This document shows positions 1-7,170 of a stretch of DNA of 22,612 nt, one piece after another. The notes under the pieces were generated by a model that was given only the letters and a program-made list of their open reading frames with translations, was not told the origin of the DNA and searched no databases. The number at the start of each line of letters is the position of its first letter. The first letter of the stretch is position 1. Source of the stretch: Bdellovibrionales bacterium (GTDB lineage Bacteria > Bdellovibrionota > Bdellovibrionia > Bdellovibrionales > UBA1609); the NCBI GenBank assembly GCA_027451425.1, contig DAIDJH010000001.1, positions 1 to 22,612 on the forward strand, read 5' to 3'. The position numbers were made by a program, and so were the translations under genes.

Positions 1-389
1 TGGGGCTCGCTGGGCACATTGTCAGCGACAAATGCCGTGTACTCTTTCAAGCATTGTAAGAAAACATCTCCGGGGATCTCGCGCAGGACCATGCGTTTTG
101 CGGAATTGAGAAATCGCCGGGCATGTAAATCGGCGCGAAAAATTGCGACTCCGCCGTCTTTTTGGCGGTAAGCCTTCATACCTTCGAATATACTTTGACC
201 GTAATGCAGTACGCTGGCCGTACAGGGGAACGGTTCATCCGTCAGCGGGATAATTTGTGCATGAAAATCAGTCGGGCCGTCGAGTGTGAGCTCCATTTTT
301 AGAACATGTGGAGTGAAAATCGTCCCAAACGGAGGATTTGGCTTATATTGGACGGGAGAAAGTTTTTCCGATTTTGTAATGCGGATCAT
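1..389 (-). CDS. ilvE: Branched-chain amino acid aminotransferase, N-terminal 129 residues (runs off the left edge)
   Basis: This is the N-terminal part of a fold-type IV PLP aminotransferase of the eukaryote-like BCAT class, which interconverts Leu/Ile/Val and their 2-oxo acids in the cytoplasm. Visible family signatures are FGTIFTPH (residues 21-28), HYGQSIFEGMKAYR (62-75), and an IFRAD..AR..NSAKRM block (83-100). The ATG start at 389 has a GAGG ribosome site a few bases upstream. The catalytic PLP lysine would lie beyond the window edge, so activity cannot be judged here. It is transcribed divergently from the coiled-coil gene at 558. The product would supply or consume branched-chain 2-oxo acids, possible substrates of the E1 enzyme encoded at 18138. 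That link is inference. Confidence 0.85.
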   Translation of the reverse strand, partial: MIRITKSEKLSPVQYKPNPPFGTIFTPHVLKMELTLDGPTDFHAQIIPLTDEPFPCTASVLHYGQSIFEGMKAYRQKDGGVAIFRADLHARRFLNSAKRMVLREIPGDVFLQCLKEYTAFVADNVPSEP

Positions 390-557
390 ACCAACCTCAT
401 TTGTGTGTATCGCCGTTATAACATTTTTCGGCAGTTTCTCTATATAAATTGCAGAGTCGTTTAAGCTTTAGACACAAAATATTGATGCTAGACGTCGGCA
501 CCGCGATTGCTCTGTTTTTCAGACAAAGGCTGCTGTGCCCAAAATGAGGTGACATTT
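390..557. promoter_or_regulatory. Divergent intergenic region between ilvE and the coiled-coil gene
   Basis: This 168-base AT-rich gap must carry promoters for both flanking genes. On the plus strand TATATAAAT (441-449) is a plausible -10. For the minus-strand ilvE the palindrome GTTATAAC (415-422) contains TATAAC, 5/6 to a -10. I cannot identify convincing -35 hexamers for either, so these are weak candidates. Confidence 0.3.
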
Positions 558-1295
558 ATGAAACGTAATTCGCTATGGTCGATTTTATCAGCGCTTATTT
601 TAACGGTTTCGTTCTACGGTTATCGCGCTCACGCCGATTCGTCGGACGATCTTGAACCGCTCACATCTGATTCGCAGACGGCGGTCAGTGCACCGCCGCA
701 AGCGGAGAATCCGATACCGGTTGCTGACGATTCGGTCACTGATACGCAAAAAATAAATAACGCCAGTAATAAAACAGATGAGCTCGAACTGAACAACGAC
801 GTGGAAGGGCTTGAACAATACGGTGATGCCGCCACAGCGCAAACAGCAAAGGCTGAAACCGCTCGGCTTGCAAAAGAAAATAAACGGCTGGAGCGCCAGG
901 CCGTTTTATTAAAACGACGCCGCGAATTGGCTGCTGCCAAAGCAAAACGGCTCGAGACATTTTATAAAAAGCAAGCGATCGAGGCCGTTTTGGTAAGAAA
1001 AAAGGCTGATCACGCCGCATATGAGGCTCGACGAGCGCAGCGCGCGGTGGATCAGTTGCAGGCACGAGTCGATTTCAAAAAGACACTCATCGTGCGTGTC
1101 AGTCACAATGAAGTTCAAGCTTTGAAAAGAATTGCCATGCTTAAACGTGCCAATCGACAGTTGCAGTTTCGGCTTGCGCGCATTGAGCGCTCCATTAAAC
1201 TGCGCGAGAAGCGCCTTCGTCATCTTCGCGGATTGGCCCATCGCCTAAGCAAAAACCATCGTCGGCTAGTGCGCGAAATAGCCCGGGCGCAGTGA
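558..1295 (+). CDS. Exported, charge-partitioned coiled-coil protein of unknown function
   Basis: 245 residues. I do not recognise the family. The ATG at 558 is chosen over an upstream in-frame start at 507 because it follows a strong ribosome site (GAGGTGA, 546-552) and begins a typical signal peptide: basic start MKRN, hydrophobic core to about residue 22, and an AHA cleavage site near residue 26. Residues 27-90 are acidic, Ser/Thr/Asn/Pro-rich and look disordered. Residues ~93-245 are a long helical coiled coil very rich in Arg, Lys, Gln, Leu and Ala. The protein is therefore strongly bipolar in charge. It has no cysteine after the signal peptide and no recognisable enzymatic motif. A periplasmic structural or scaffold role, or binding to an anionic partner such as LPS or peptidoglycan, is possible but unproven. 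Confidence 0.8.
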   Translation: MKRNSLWSILSALILTVSFYGYRAHADSSDDLEPLTSDSQTAVSAPPQAENPIPVADDSVTDTQKINNASNKTDELELNNDVEGLEQYGDAATAQTAKAETARLAKENKRLERQAVLLKRRRELAAAKAKRLETFYKKQAIEAVLVRKKADHAAYEARRAQRAVDQLQARVDFKKTLIVRVSHNEVQALKRIAMLKRANRQLQFRLARIERSIKLREKRLRHLRGLAHRLSKNHRRLVREIARAQ

Positions 1296-1404
1296 GATTC
1301 CTTAACGGACTTTTTATTTTGTACCTCGTCTGACACACGAGCTGCCGTTGAGATGACAATGTTGGGCGGTTTGAACTATTGTACGGCAAATCGAGGAGGG
1401 GGCG

Positions 1405-2133
1405 ATGCCTTCCAAAAAAAATCAACAAAGGGCGCGATTATTAATCGCGGCTTTGACAGCGGCAACGCTTCTGGCCTGTCAGGCCTCGTCGCATGGTCCT
1501 GGATCGAGTCTGCCACCGCTGCATGTGAGCCGGCTGCAGAGCGTGGGTTATGATTTAGTCAATTCTTACGTTTTTGCTCCATACTGTTATTCGTGTCACA
1601 CTGGCGCACAGAAACCGAATCTTTCGAATTTTAGCGCAGTCATGAACGAGCTGGGGTCAATTGAGTACACTTGTCTGCAAACAAAAAACCCTAGAAAAAT
1701 GATGCCGAAACATCGCCAGGGCGGATTGCCGCCCGAACAGAGAAAACTTTTGCGACTTTGGATCGATCAAGGCGCGCCAAAACAGGAAGTTAGAATTTCT
1801 AACAATAATGGTCCTGGGCACGGTTCTTCCATTACTTTTAAAGAGGTGTACTCGCAGGTTTTTCAGCGAAGTTGCACGCGTTGCCATAAGGCGGGTAACA
1901 AGTGGAAACTCAAGAACTACTCTGACATCGCGGCGGTGAGAGCGCAGTTCAAAAAAATCGTGTTTACAACTTCGATGGATTACATGCCTCCGAAACATGA
2001 CCCGCCGAAGCCGCCGCTCCCCAAGCGGTGGATGGAAAACGATGCCCTCACGCCGGGCATAAACCGCCATGTGTTAACGACAATACAAAAAGCCATACTT
2101 CATAAGTGGATCGAAGAGGGCATGCCGGAGTAG
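1405..2133 (+). CDS. Di-haem c-type cytochrome lipoprotein
   Basis: 242 residues. An AGGAGGGG ribosome site lies just before the ATG. The N-terminus carries a basic start, a hydrophobic stretch and a lipobox ending LLAC (Cys25), so the protein is predicted to be membrane-anchored on the periplasmic side. It contains two tandem units, each with a CxxCH haem site (CYSCH 61-65 and CTRCH 157-161). Each is followed ~35 residues later by a Met-Pro motif (KMMPKH at 98-103, DYMPPKH near 192-198) that could give the distal Met ligand. Each unit ends with a W-I-[DE]-[QE]-G-[AM]-P helix. The repeat suggests domain duplication. An electron-transfer role is likely; partner and pathway are not visible. Two such small c-domains also occur as add-ons in planctomycete-type cytochromes. 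Confidence 0.85.
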   Translation: MPSKKNQQRARLLIAALTAATLLACQASSHGPGSSLPPLHVSRLQSVGYDLVNSYVFAPYCYSCHTGAQKPNLSNFSAVMNELGSIEYTCLQTKNPRKMMPKHRQGGLPPEQRKLLRLWIDQGAPKQEVRISNNNGPGHGSSITFKEVYSQVFQRSCTRCHKAGNKWKLKNYSDIAAVRAQFKKIVFTTSMDYMPPKHDPPKPPLPKRWMENDALTPGINRHVLTTIQKAILHKWIEEGMPE

Positions 2134-2155
2134 ACATTTCCATCGGTGAAAATGT
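2134..2155. terminator. Hairpin between convergent genes (possible bidirectional terminator)
   Basis: ACATTTCCA (2134-2142) pairs with TGAAAATGT (2147-2155) around a TCGG loop, giving a 9-bp stem with one mismatch. It starts directly after the cytochrome stop codon and lies 8 bases from the stop of the opposing ABC1 kinase gene. Neither strand has a clear T-run after it, so intrinsic termination is uncertain. Confidence 0.35.
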
Positions 2156-2162
2156 TGAACTA

Positions 2163-3488
2163 TTAACCCATCTGCGACATTTTTTGCCAGTAGGGGCGCA
2201 GATCAATTTCTGCTCCGAAGCGTTTAACTAAACTGAAAATGCCGCCGAGTTTTCGATGAAGAAATAAAATTTTTCGTGGCGGCGGTGAGTAAACGAGCGA
2301 GCGGGTGAAGCGCCGGTTGGCGGCGATGGTCCGTTTTTCGTAATCCGGATCTGAAAATTGAAACGGTTGGCGTTCGGGATGAAACGGCTCCATGGTGATT
2401 TGAATCATGTCTTTGAACGCTTCACGCGCCTCAAAGGATTCTCGCGCATCAAGAAGCCCGAATTCGACAGCGCCTTGAAATATGGTTTGGGTATCGTTTG
2501 AGGCCAGACTGTTGAGGAGTTTGGCGTACCCTTGGCGAAATTCCGGCGAGTATGAAAGTGTCGCGCCAAAATCGAGACAGACGAGAGCATCGCCGCGGAT
2601 GAGGTAATTGCCGAAGTTGGGATCGGTTTGCACCAGGCCCCAGTCGCAAAATTCAAGACAGAACAGATCGAGAACAAGACGGGCGACGCGGGCACGATCG
2701 GCGTCTTGTGTGCTCGGCCGACGTGACCACTCCATGATGGGCATGCCGTCTTCGAAGCTCATGGTGAGCACGCGATGGGTTGAGAATTCAGCAAACGAGC
2801 GCGGCACAATGTACTCTTTGTAGCCCGAAAGAAAATCGCGGTAGCGTTCGAGGAGCATGCGTTCATTGGCATAGTCCACTTCTTGCGCGAGCACGTCGCG
2901 AATTTCGGCGAAGGTTTCATTAAGCGAAAATTTTTTACCGGCAAAGGTTGCGAACCCTTCGGCGAGCCGGCGAAGAATGGCAAGATCGCTGTCGATGCTG
3001 CTCGCAACTCCGGGATATTGCAGCTTGATGGCGACCTTTTCGCCGTTCAACTCAGCGGTATGAATTTGTCCGATGCTCGCCGAAGCGTGGGGCTCCTGCG
3101 AAAAATTTTTGAGTTGGGCGGTCTTTTCCGGCCCGAGTTCACGCTGAAGCAAAGCGTGCATTTCTTCGGTTCGTGCGGGGGTGGCCGCGGCTTGCAGTCG
3201 ACTGAGAATCTCGATGGCTTCGGGTGGTAGAAAATCGCTCGTGTCAAGACTGAGAAGTTGCCCCGCCTTCATTGCCGCCCCCTTAAGATGCGATAGGCTT
3301 TCGGCGATCACGCGCGCCTGTTCGATGCGTGTTTCAATTTTTTGTTGAGCGTCGGCGGTTAAAACGCGCGAACCGATTTCGTGCGCGGCAACTCGGCTCG
3401 CCATAGAAAAAAGCCGGAGTGAACGTGACAAAACTCCGGTGGGAGTTTTCTTTACTCGCGGTTTTTGTTTTGGTTCATCCACGGTCAA
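2163..3488 (-). CDS. COQ8/ADCK-like ABC1 atypical kinase
   Basis: 441 residues, member of the ABC1/UbiB/COQ8 atypical kinase-ATPase family that supports ubiquinone biosynthesis. Motifs in order: KAGQ (74-77, the KxGQ motif), Ala/Ser-rich nucleotide loop ASASIGQ (135-141), VAIK with Lys155, EVDYANE (203-209, ExD motif), QTDPNFGN (287-294) and DFGAT (306-310). The QTDPN form resembles eukaryotic COQ8/ADCK3 rather than the HxDxHPGN form usual in UbiB. I see no clear C-terminal membrane helices like those of UbiB. The start is taken as TTG at 3488, directly abutting the hemF TGA. A GTG two codons later (3482) is an alternative. No ribosome site is obvious, so translation is probably coupled to hemF. 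Function in quinone synthesis is inferred from the family. Confidence 0.88.
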   Translation of the reverse strand: MTVDEPKQKPRVKKTPTGVLSRSLRLFSMASRVAAHEIGSRVLTADAQQKIETRIEQARVIAESLSHLKGAAMKAGQLLSLDTSDFLPPEAIEILSRLQAAATPARTEEMHALLQRELGPEKTAQLKNFSQEPHASASIGQIHTAELNGEKVAIKLQYPGVASSIDSDLAILRRLAEGFATFAGKKFSLNETFAEIRDVLAQEVDYANERMLLERYRDFLSGYKEYIVPRSFAEFSTHRVLTMSFEDGMPIMEWSRRPSTQDADRARVARLVLDLFCLEFCDWGLVQTDPNFGNYLIRGDALVCLDFGATLSYSPEFRQGYAKLLNSLASNDTQTIFQGAVEFGLLDARESFEAREAFKDMIQITMEPFHPERQPFQFSDPDYEKRTIAANRRFTRSLVYSPPPRKILFLHRKLGGIFSLVKRFGAEIDLRPYWQKMSQMG

Positions 3489-4361
3489 TCACCACGCGGC
3501 AAGCGGCGGCATCGAACACAAAATCGCGTCGGGGTTGCCGCCCGATTCAAAACCGAATTTGGTGCCGCGATCGTAGAGTAAATTGAATTCAGCATAATGT
3601 GCGCGACGCTCGAGTTGAGCGCGGCGGTCTTCATCGCCGTACGGTTCATCGAGGCGCCGTCGGTAAATCGGCAAAATTGCCTCGAGAAAATGGTCGCCGA
3701 CCGAACGCCAAAGGGCAAAGTCGCGCTCGCGATTGCCCGTATTCAATTGATCAAAAAATATTCCGCCCACGCCGCGTTCGCGGTTTCGGTGTTTAATGTA
3801 GTAGTATTCAGCCGCATTTTTTTTCAAAGTGGAGTAGACGTCGACTCCGAACGGATCGAGAGCCCTTTTTGCAACCGCATGAAAATGTTCGGTGTCTTCG
3901 GCGCAACTAAACCCCATGGGAGTGAGATCAAACCCTCCGCCCAGCCACCAGTTAGTTCCGTTGTTTGCGGAGCCATCAGAGCCGGCGTTGATTTTTTCTA
4001 TGTAGCGGATGTTGAAGTGTACGGTGGGAGCTTTTGGGTTTCGCATGTGGGTGATGAGACTCACTCCCGTGGCAAAAAAAGGAGTTTTTTTATCGTTGGC
4101 ATTCGCTTGCGTGGCTGCGCCTGGTAAGTGTGAGCCAAAAACGCCCGACCAATTCACGGCGGCCTTCTCAAAAACTTCGCCCCGCAACACCGACATCTCG
4201 CCGCCGCCGTCGCCGTTTTTATGAGGCCATGACGTGCGCACAAAGCGATGCGTGGAGCCTTTTGAGCTTTCTAATTTTTCAAACTCGCGAATGACGTTTT
4301 CGCGAAGATTTTTGAGATAGAGGACAATGCCCTCTCGGTTGGTTTTCAACAAAGAGTCCAC
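3489..4361 (-). CDS. hemF: Oxygen-dependent coproporphyrinogen III oxidase
   Basis: 290 residues, close to the 299 of E. coli HemF. It converts coproporphyrinogen III to protoporphyrinogen IX using O2 in the cytoplasm, a late haem-synthesis step. Characteristic blocks are present throughout: HFNIRY (115-120), WWLGGGFDLTP (138-148), FFDQLN (202-207), and AEFNLLYDRGTKFG (257-270) followed by SMPPLAAW at the C-terminus. The start is a GTG at 4361 preceded by AAGGATAAGG. It is the first gene of a likely two-gene operon with the COQ8-like kinase and is divergent from feoA with only 46 bases between. The O2-dependent enzyme indicates aerobic life. Haem demand fits the nearby c-type cytochromes and iron importer. 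Confidence 0.96.
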   Translation of the reverse strand: MDSLLKTNREGIVLYLKNLRENVIREFEKLESSKGSTHRFVRTSWPHKNGDGGGEMSVLRGEVFEKAAVNWSGVFGSHLPGAATQANANDKKTPFFATGVSLITHMRNPKAPTVHFNIRYIEKINAGSDGSANNGTNWWLGGGFDLTPMGFSCAEDTEHFHAVAKRALDPFGVDVYSTLKKNAAEYYYIKHRNRERGVGGIFFDQLNTGNRERDFALWRSVGDHFLEAILPIYRRRLDEPYGDEDRRAQLERRAHYAEFNLLYDRGTKFGFESGGNPDAILCSMPPLAAW

Positions 4362-4407
4362 AGTGAAAGGCCTTATCCTTTTGCGGCGGCTTTGTTAAGA
4401 TTAAAGT

Positions 4408-4647
4408 ATGACGCGCTTATCTGATACCTCACGCCAACGGCCATCTCCTGACGAAACATTCACCATCATCGATCTTAGCGCCGAGTCGGTCGTGCGTGAA
4501 CGGCTTCTTGAGTTGGGTTTGGCGCCAGGTCGTTCTGTACAAGTCCTTAAGATTTGCCCGTTTGGTGGGCCCATTGTTGTGCGGGCAGGTTCGTTGTCGC
4601 TCGCGCTACGACGGGATGAGGCGGATCATATTTGGTTAGGTGAATGA
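4408..4647 (+). CDS. feoA: FeoA-domain ferrous iron transport protein
   Basis: 79 residues, the usual length for the SH3-like FeoA protein that assists FeoB. The family pattern is seen in ERLLELGLAPG (residues 31-41), then VQVLKICPFGGPIVV and a C-terminal LALRRDEA block. Its TGA overlaps the feoB ATG (ATGA at 4644-4647), so translation is coupled. No strong ribosome site precedes the ATG. In the 46-base hemF-feoA gap I see only weak -10-like sequences (around TTAAGATTAAAGT) and no recognisable Fur box, so regulation by iron is expected but not shown. Confidence 0.92.
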   Translation: MTRLSDTSRQRPSPDETFTIIDLSAESVVRERLLELGLAPGRSVQVLKICPFGGPIVVRAGSLSLALRRDEADHIWLGE

Positions 4648-6524
4648 GCACAGTTGCTCTCGTTGGGCCGCCCAACTCCGGTAAGACGACTCTTTTCAAT
4701 TGGCTTACGGGGCGCAAGCAGCGCGTGGTGAATTACCCCGGTTCAACCGTGGATCTTGCAATGGGGATGTCCCTCCCACATCTGGCACCCAATCATGCTC
4801 CGATTCAATTTGTTGACACTCCCGGCACGTACAGTCTTTTCGCAAAATCTCAAGATGAGGAGGTGACGTCGCTCACGCTGTTTGGCGGGCGGTACCCCAT
4901 ACGCAAAATAGCCGTTGTCATTGATTCGACTCAAATCTCGCGCCAAATTCATTTGGTTAAACAATTGCAAGAAGCCGGTTTCGCGGTCGTCGTGGCGCTG
5001 ACGATGTGCGATCTTCACGAAAAAGAGGGGAGTCGCGTTGACAGCGCACTTCTCGAACGTGAGCTCGGTACGCCGGTCGTCGCCATAAACGGCGTGCTGG
5101 GCGGAGGAGTTAAAGATCTCGTCGCAAAGCTGGCGGATTTGCCTGAACCGCAAGTAGCGATTGAGCGACTGCAGCCGTGGTCCGCCGAAAAGCTTCATTC
5201 CGTATTTGACGAAGGTGAAAAGCTCGCGCGTCGAGTCGGTAAACACGATCTCAAAGTGTTCAACAGCACGCGCGGCATCGATCGCGTATTGCTCCATCCC
5301 TTTTTTGGGCTCGTATTTTTTTTCATAATTATGTTCACTTTATTCACTGCAATCTACTGGGCGGCTCAGCCCATCATGCAGCTTGTTGACGCCGCTTTCG
5401 CGCTCGCTGCCACAGGTGTGAAGCAGCTGATCGGGAACGGACCTGTTTCAGGCGCAATCTCCGATTTTCTTGGTGACGGGGTGATTGCGGGTGTGGGTGC
5501 GGTCATGGTTTTTGTGCCGCAAATTTTTATTTTATTTTTTGGCATTTCTCTGCTTGAAGACACCGGCTATTTGGCTCGCGCCGCAACGCTAGTCGATCGC
5601 CCGCTTTCGCTTGTCGGTCTTAATGGCAAAGCGTTTGTTCCGTTGCTGTCGGGGTTTGCTTGCGCGGTCCCGGCGATTATGGCGGCACGATCGATCAATT
5701 CCCAAAAAGAGCGATGGTTGGCGACTTTTATTATTCCATTTATGACCTGCTCGGCGCGTTTGCCGGTCTACGCGCTTCTTCTGGCGTTTTTGTTTTGGGG
5801 TAAACCTTTGCTAGGGGGGATTTGTTTAGCCGCGCTGTATTTCGGCGGTCTTGTTGTGGGCTTGGTGGCATCGGGACTTTTGAATCTAATCGTGAAAGCG
5901 AAGACGCCGAGTTTTTTTCTGCTGGAGTTACCGCTTTACCGTCGCCCCAAGCTTATGGTGGTTTTTCGAAACAGTCTCCGTCGAACTAAAGCATACATTA
6001 CAAAAACCGCGCCGATCATTCTGGCTCTTTCGGTCGCTTTGTGGGTGCTCACGAATTTTCCCCATATCCGCAGTCAGGATCCGCAGACGCGTCTTGAACA
6101 GAGCTGGGTGTCGGCGATTGGCCGGCGGATTGAGCCGGTGTTTGCTCCTATGGGGGTTGATTGGCGCGTCGGCGTCGGCCTTATCAGTGCCTTTGCGGCA
6201 CGAGAGACGTTTGTGTCATCGATGGCGGTTTTATTCAACGCCACAAGCTCGGTCGCGGCAAATGGCGGAAATGAAGATAGTTTACGCGTGTCTTTGATCG
6301 ATCGTATGCGGAACGCAAAAATGCCGAACGGCGCGCCCGTTTTCACTTTTGCGTCGGTCGCGGCGCTGCTCGTATTTTTTATGCTAGCGTTGCAATGCCT
6401 TTCGACCACGTCGGTGGCCTATCGCGAAATGCGTTCGAGCCGTTTCGCGATACTGCAACTTGTGAGCATGAACGTGCTGGCATATGTCTGCGCTGTTGGC
6501 ACGTATTGGGTGTTGAGTCGGTAG
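4644..6524 (+). CDS. feoB: FeoB ferrous iron transporter
   Basis: 626 residues, a short FeoB (E. coli has 773). It has an N-terminal cytosolic G-protein domain followed by a polytopic membrane domain importing Fe(II). G1 is GPPNSGKTT (8-16), G2 region YPGSTVD (31-37), G3 DTPG (58-61). G4 reads TMCD (120-123), where FeoB normally has NMxD. The membrane part starts near residue 220 and carries the gate signatures GFACAVPAIMAAR and PFMTCSARLPVYALL, plus LALQCLSTT near the C-terminus. No feoC follows. It is translationally coupled to feoA. The overall call is secure; nucleotide specificity may be relaxed given the G4 change. Confidence 0.97.
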   Translation: MSTVALVGPPNSGKTTLFNWLTGRKQRVVNYPGSTVDLAMGMSLPHLAPNHAPIQFVDTPGTYSLFAKSQDEEVTSLTLFGGRYPIRKIAVVIDSTQISRQIHLVKQLQEAGFAVVVALTMCDLHEKEGSRVDSALLERELGTPVVAINGVLGGGVKDLVAKLADLPEPQVAIERLQPWSAEKLHSVFDEGEKLARRVGKHDLKVFNSTRGIDRVLLHPFFGLVFFFIIMFTLFTAIYWAAQPIMQLVDAAFALAATGVKQLIGNGPVSGAISDFLGDGVIAGVGAVMVFVPQIFILFFGISLLEDTGYLARAATLVDRPLSLVGLNGKAFVPLLSGFACAVPAIMAARSINSQKERWLATFIIPFMTCSARLPVYALLLAFLFWGKPLLGGICLAALYFGGLVVGLVASGLLNLIVKAKTPSFFLLELPLYRRPKLMVVFRNSLRRTKAYITKTAPIILALSVALWVLTNFPHIRSQDPQTRLEQSWVSAIGRRIEPVFAPMGVDWRVGVGLISAFAARETFVSSMAVLFNATSSVAANGGNEDSLRVSLIDRMRNAKMPNGAPVFTFASVAALLVFFMLALQCLSTTSVAYREMRSSRFAILQLVSMNVLAYVCAVGTYWVLSR

Positions 6525-6528
6525 AGGA

Positions 6529-6547
6529 TTCGGCGGATATAGCCGAA
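6529..6547 (+). other. Small inverted repeat after feoB
   Basis: TTCGGC (6529-6534) and GCCGAA (6542-6547) form a 6-bp stem with a 7-base loop, five bases after the feoB stop. AAAACG follows rather than a T-run, so it may be an mRNA 3'-end structure but not a classical terminator. Confidence 0.25.
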
Positions 6548-6575
6548 AACGTAAGACTGTGTGCGCCAAACGCTC

Positions 6576-6605
6576 TTGACAGTGCGCCGGGTACGAGCCT
6601 GTAAT
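6576..6605 (+). promoter_or_regulatory. Near-consensus sigma70-type promoter for the small exported protein
   Basis: TTGACA (6576-6581, exact consensus) is followed after 18 bases by TGTAAT (6600-6605, 5/6). Transcription would start near 6612, giving a leader of about 23 bases that contains a strong GGGGGAG ribosome site (6624-6630). Together these predict strong expression of the gene at 6635. Confidence 0.7.
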
Positions 6606-6634
6606 TGAGACAAACCTAGAAAAGGGGGAGAATT

Positions 6635-7132
6635 ATGCAAATGAAAATTCGCTCAACATTCAGTTCATTATTGGTGACGGGTCTTATGCTTGTGGGTGCT
6701 CCGATGGTGGCGCAGGCCGTAACGACTGGCCAACGAGTTCCATCTGTTTTGGTCACACAAAACATCAATTTTTTCTACGCCAGCGCGACTTCTTTTTATA
6801 GTTGCGATTACGTACGACACTTGACCAGAGTCACATTGCAACAACTGGGAGCAACAAACATCCAAGTTCAATGCGACGGCGGTTTGCCGTACGAGAGCTC
6901 AAACTCAGTTACTGCCAGCTTTTCAACCAAACAACCGGCGCCGACGGGGATAAAAACAGCTCTTGTGGGGACGGTTTCAAATGTCGCTTTAGTGGCTCAT
7001 GACTCGTGCGACCTCAACCTGCAAATTTATGAGAGCGTCATAAAACACTTTCATATCTATTCACAACAAGAAGACAACACATGCTGGGATTCTTCGGGCG
7101 ATTTTCAAGCTAAGGTCGTGGATTTAAAGTAG
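6635..7132 (+). CDS. Small exported four-cysteine protein, unknown function
   Basis: 165 residues. I do not recognise a named family. The ATG at 6635 lies 4 bases after GGGGGAG; an in-frame ATG at 6641 gives better ribosome-site spacing and is equally possible. A signal peptide is clear: basic start, hydrophobic core ~10-24, and MVAQA cleavage site at about residue 28. The mature part is ~137 residues with exactly four cysteines (57, 80, 125, 150), suggesting two disulfides in an exported protein. Local features include SCDYVRHL, LGATNIQVQCDGGLP, and HDSCDLNLQ. The strong promoter and ribosome site suggest an abundant product. It stands alone between feoB and the haem/TPR lipoprotein. Confidence 0.85.
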   Translation: MQMKIRSTFSSLLVTGLMLVGAPMVAQAVTTGQRVPSVLVTQNINFFYASATSFYSCDYVRHLTRVTLQQLGATNIQVQCDGGLPYESSNSVTASFSTKQPAPTGIKTALVGTVSNVALVAHDSCDLNLQIYESVIKHFHIYSQQEDNTCWDSSGDFQAKVVDLK

Positions 7133-7170
7133 ACTGCTGAGAGGGCCATTTTAGTTGTGGCTGAACAGAG

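Noticed and set aside
2883..4224. Several plus-strand open frames opposite the ABC1 kinase and hemF genes (for example 2883-3230 and 3597-4127)
   Set aside because: They lie entirely antisense to two well-supported genes, show no recognisable motifs, and have no ribosome sites of note.
4362..4407. Fur box between hemF and feoA
   Set aside because: Expected from function, but no 19-bp Fur-like dyad can be read in these 46 bases.
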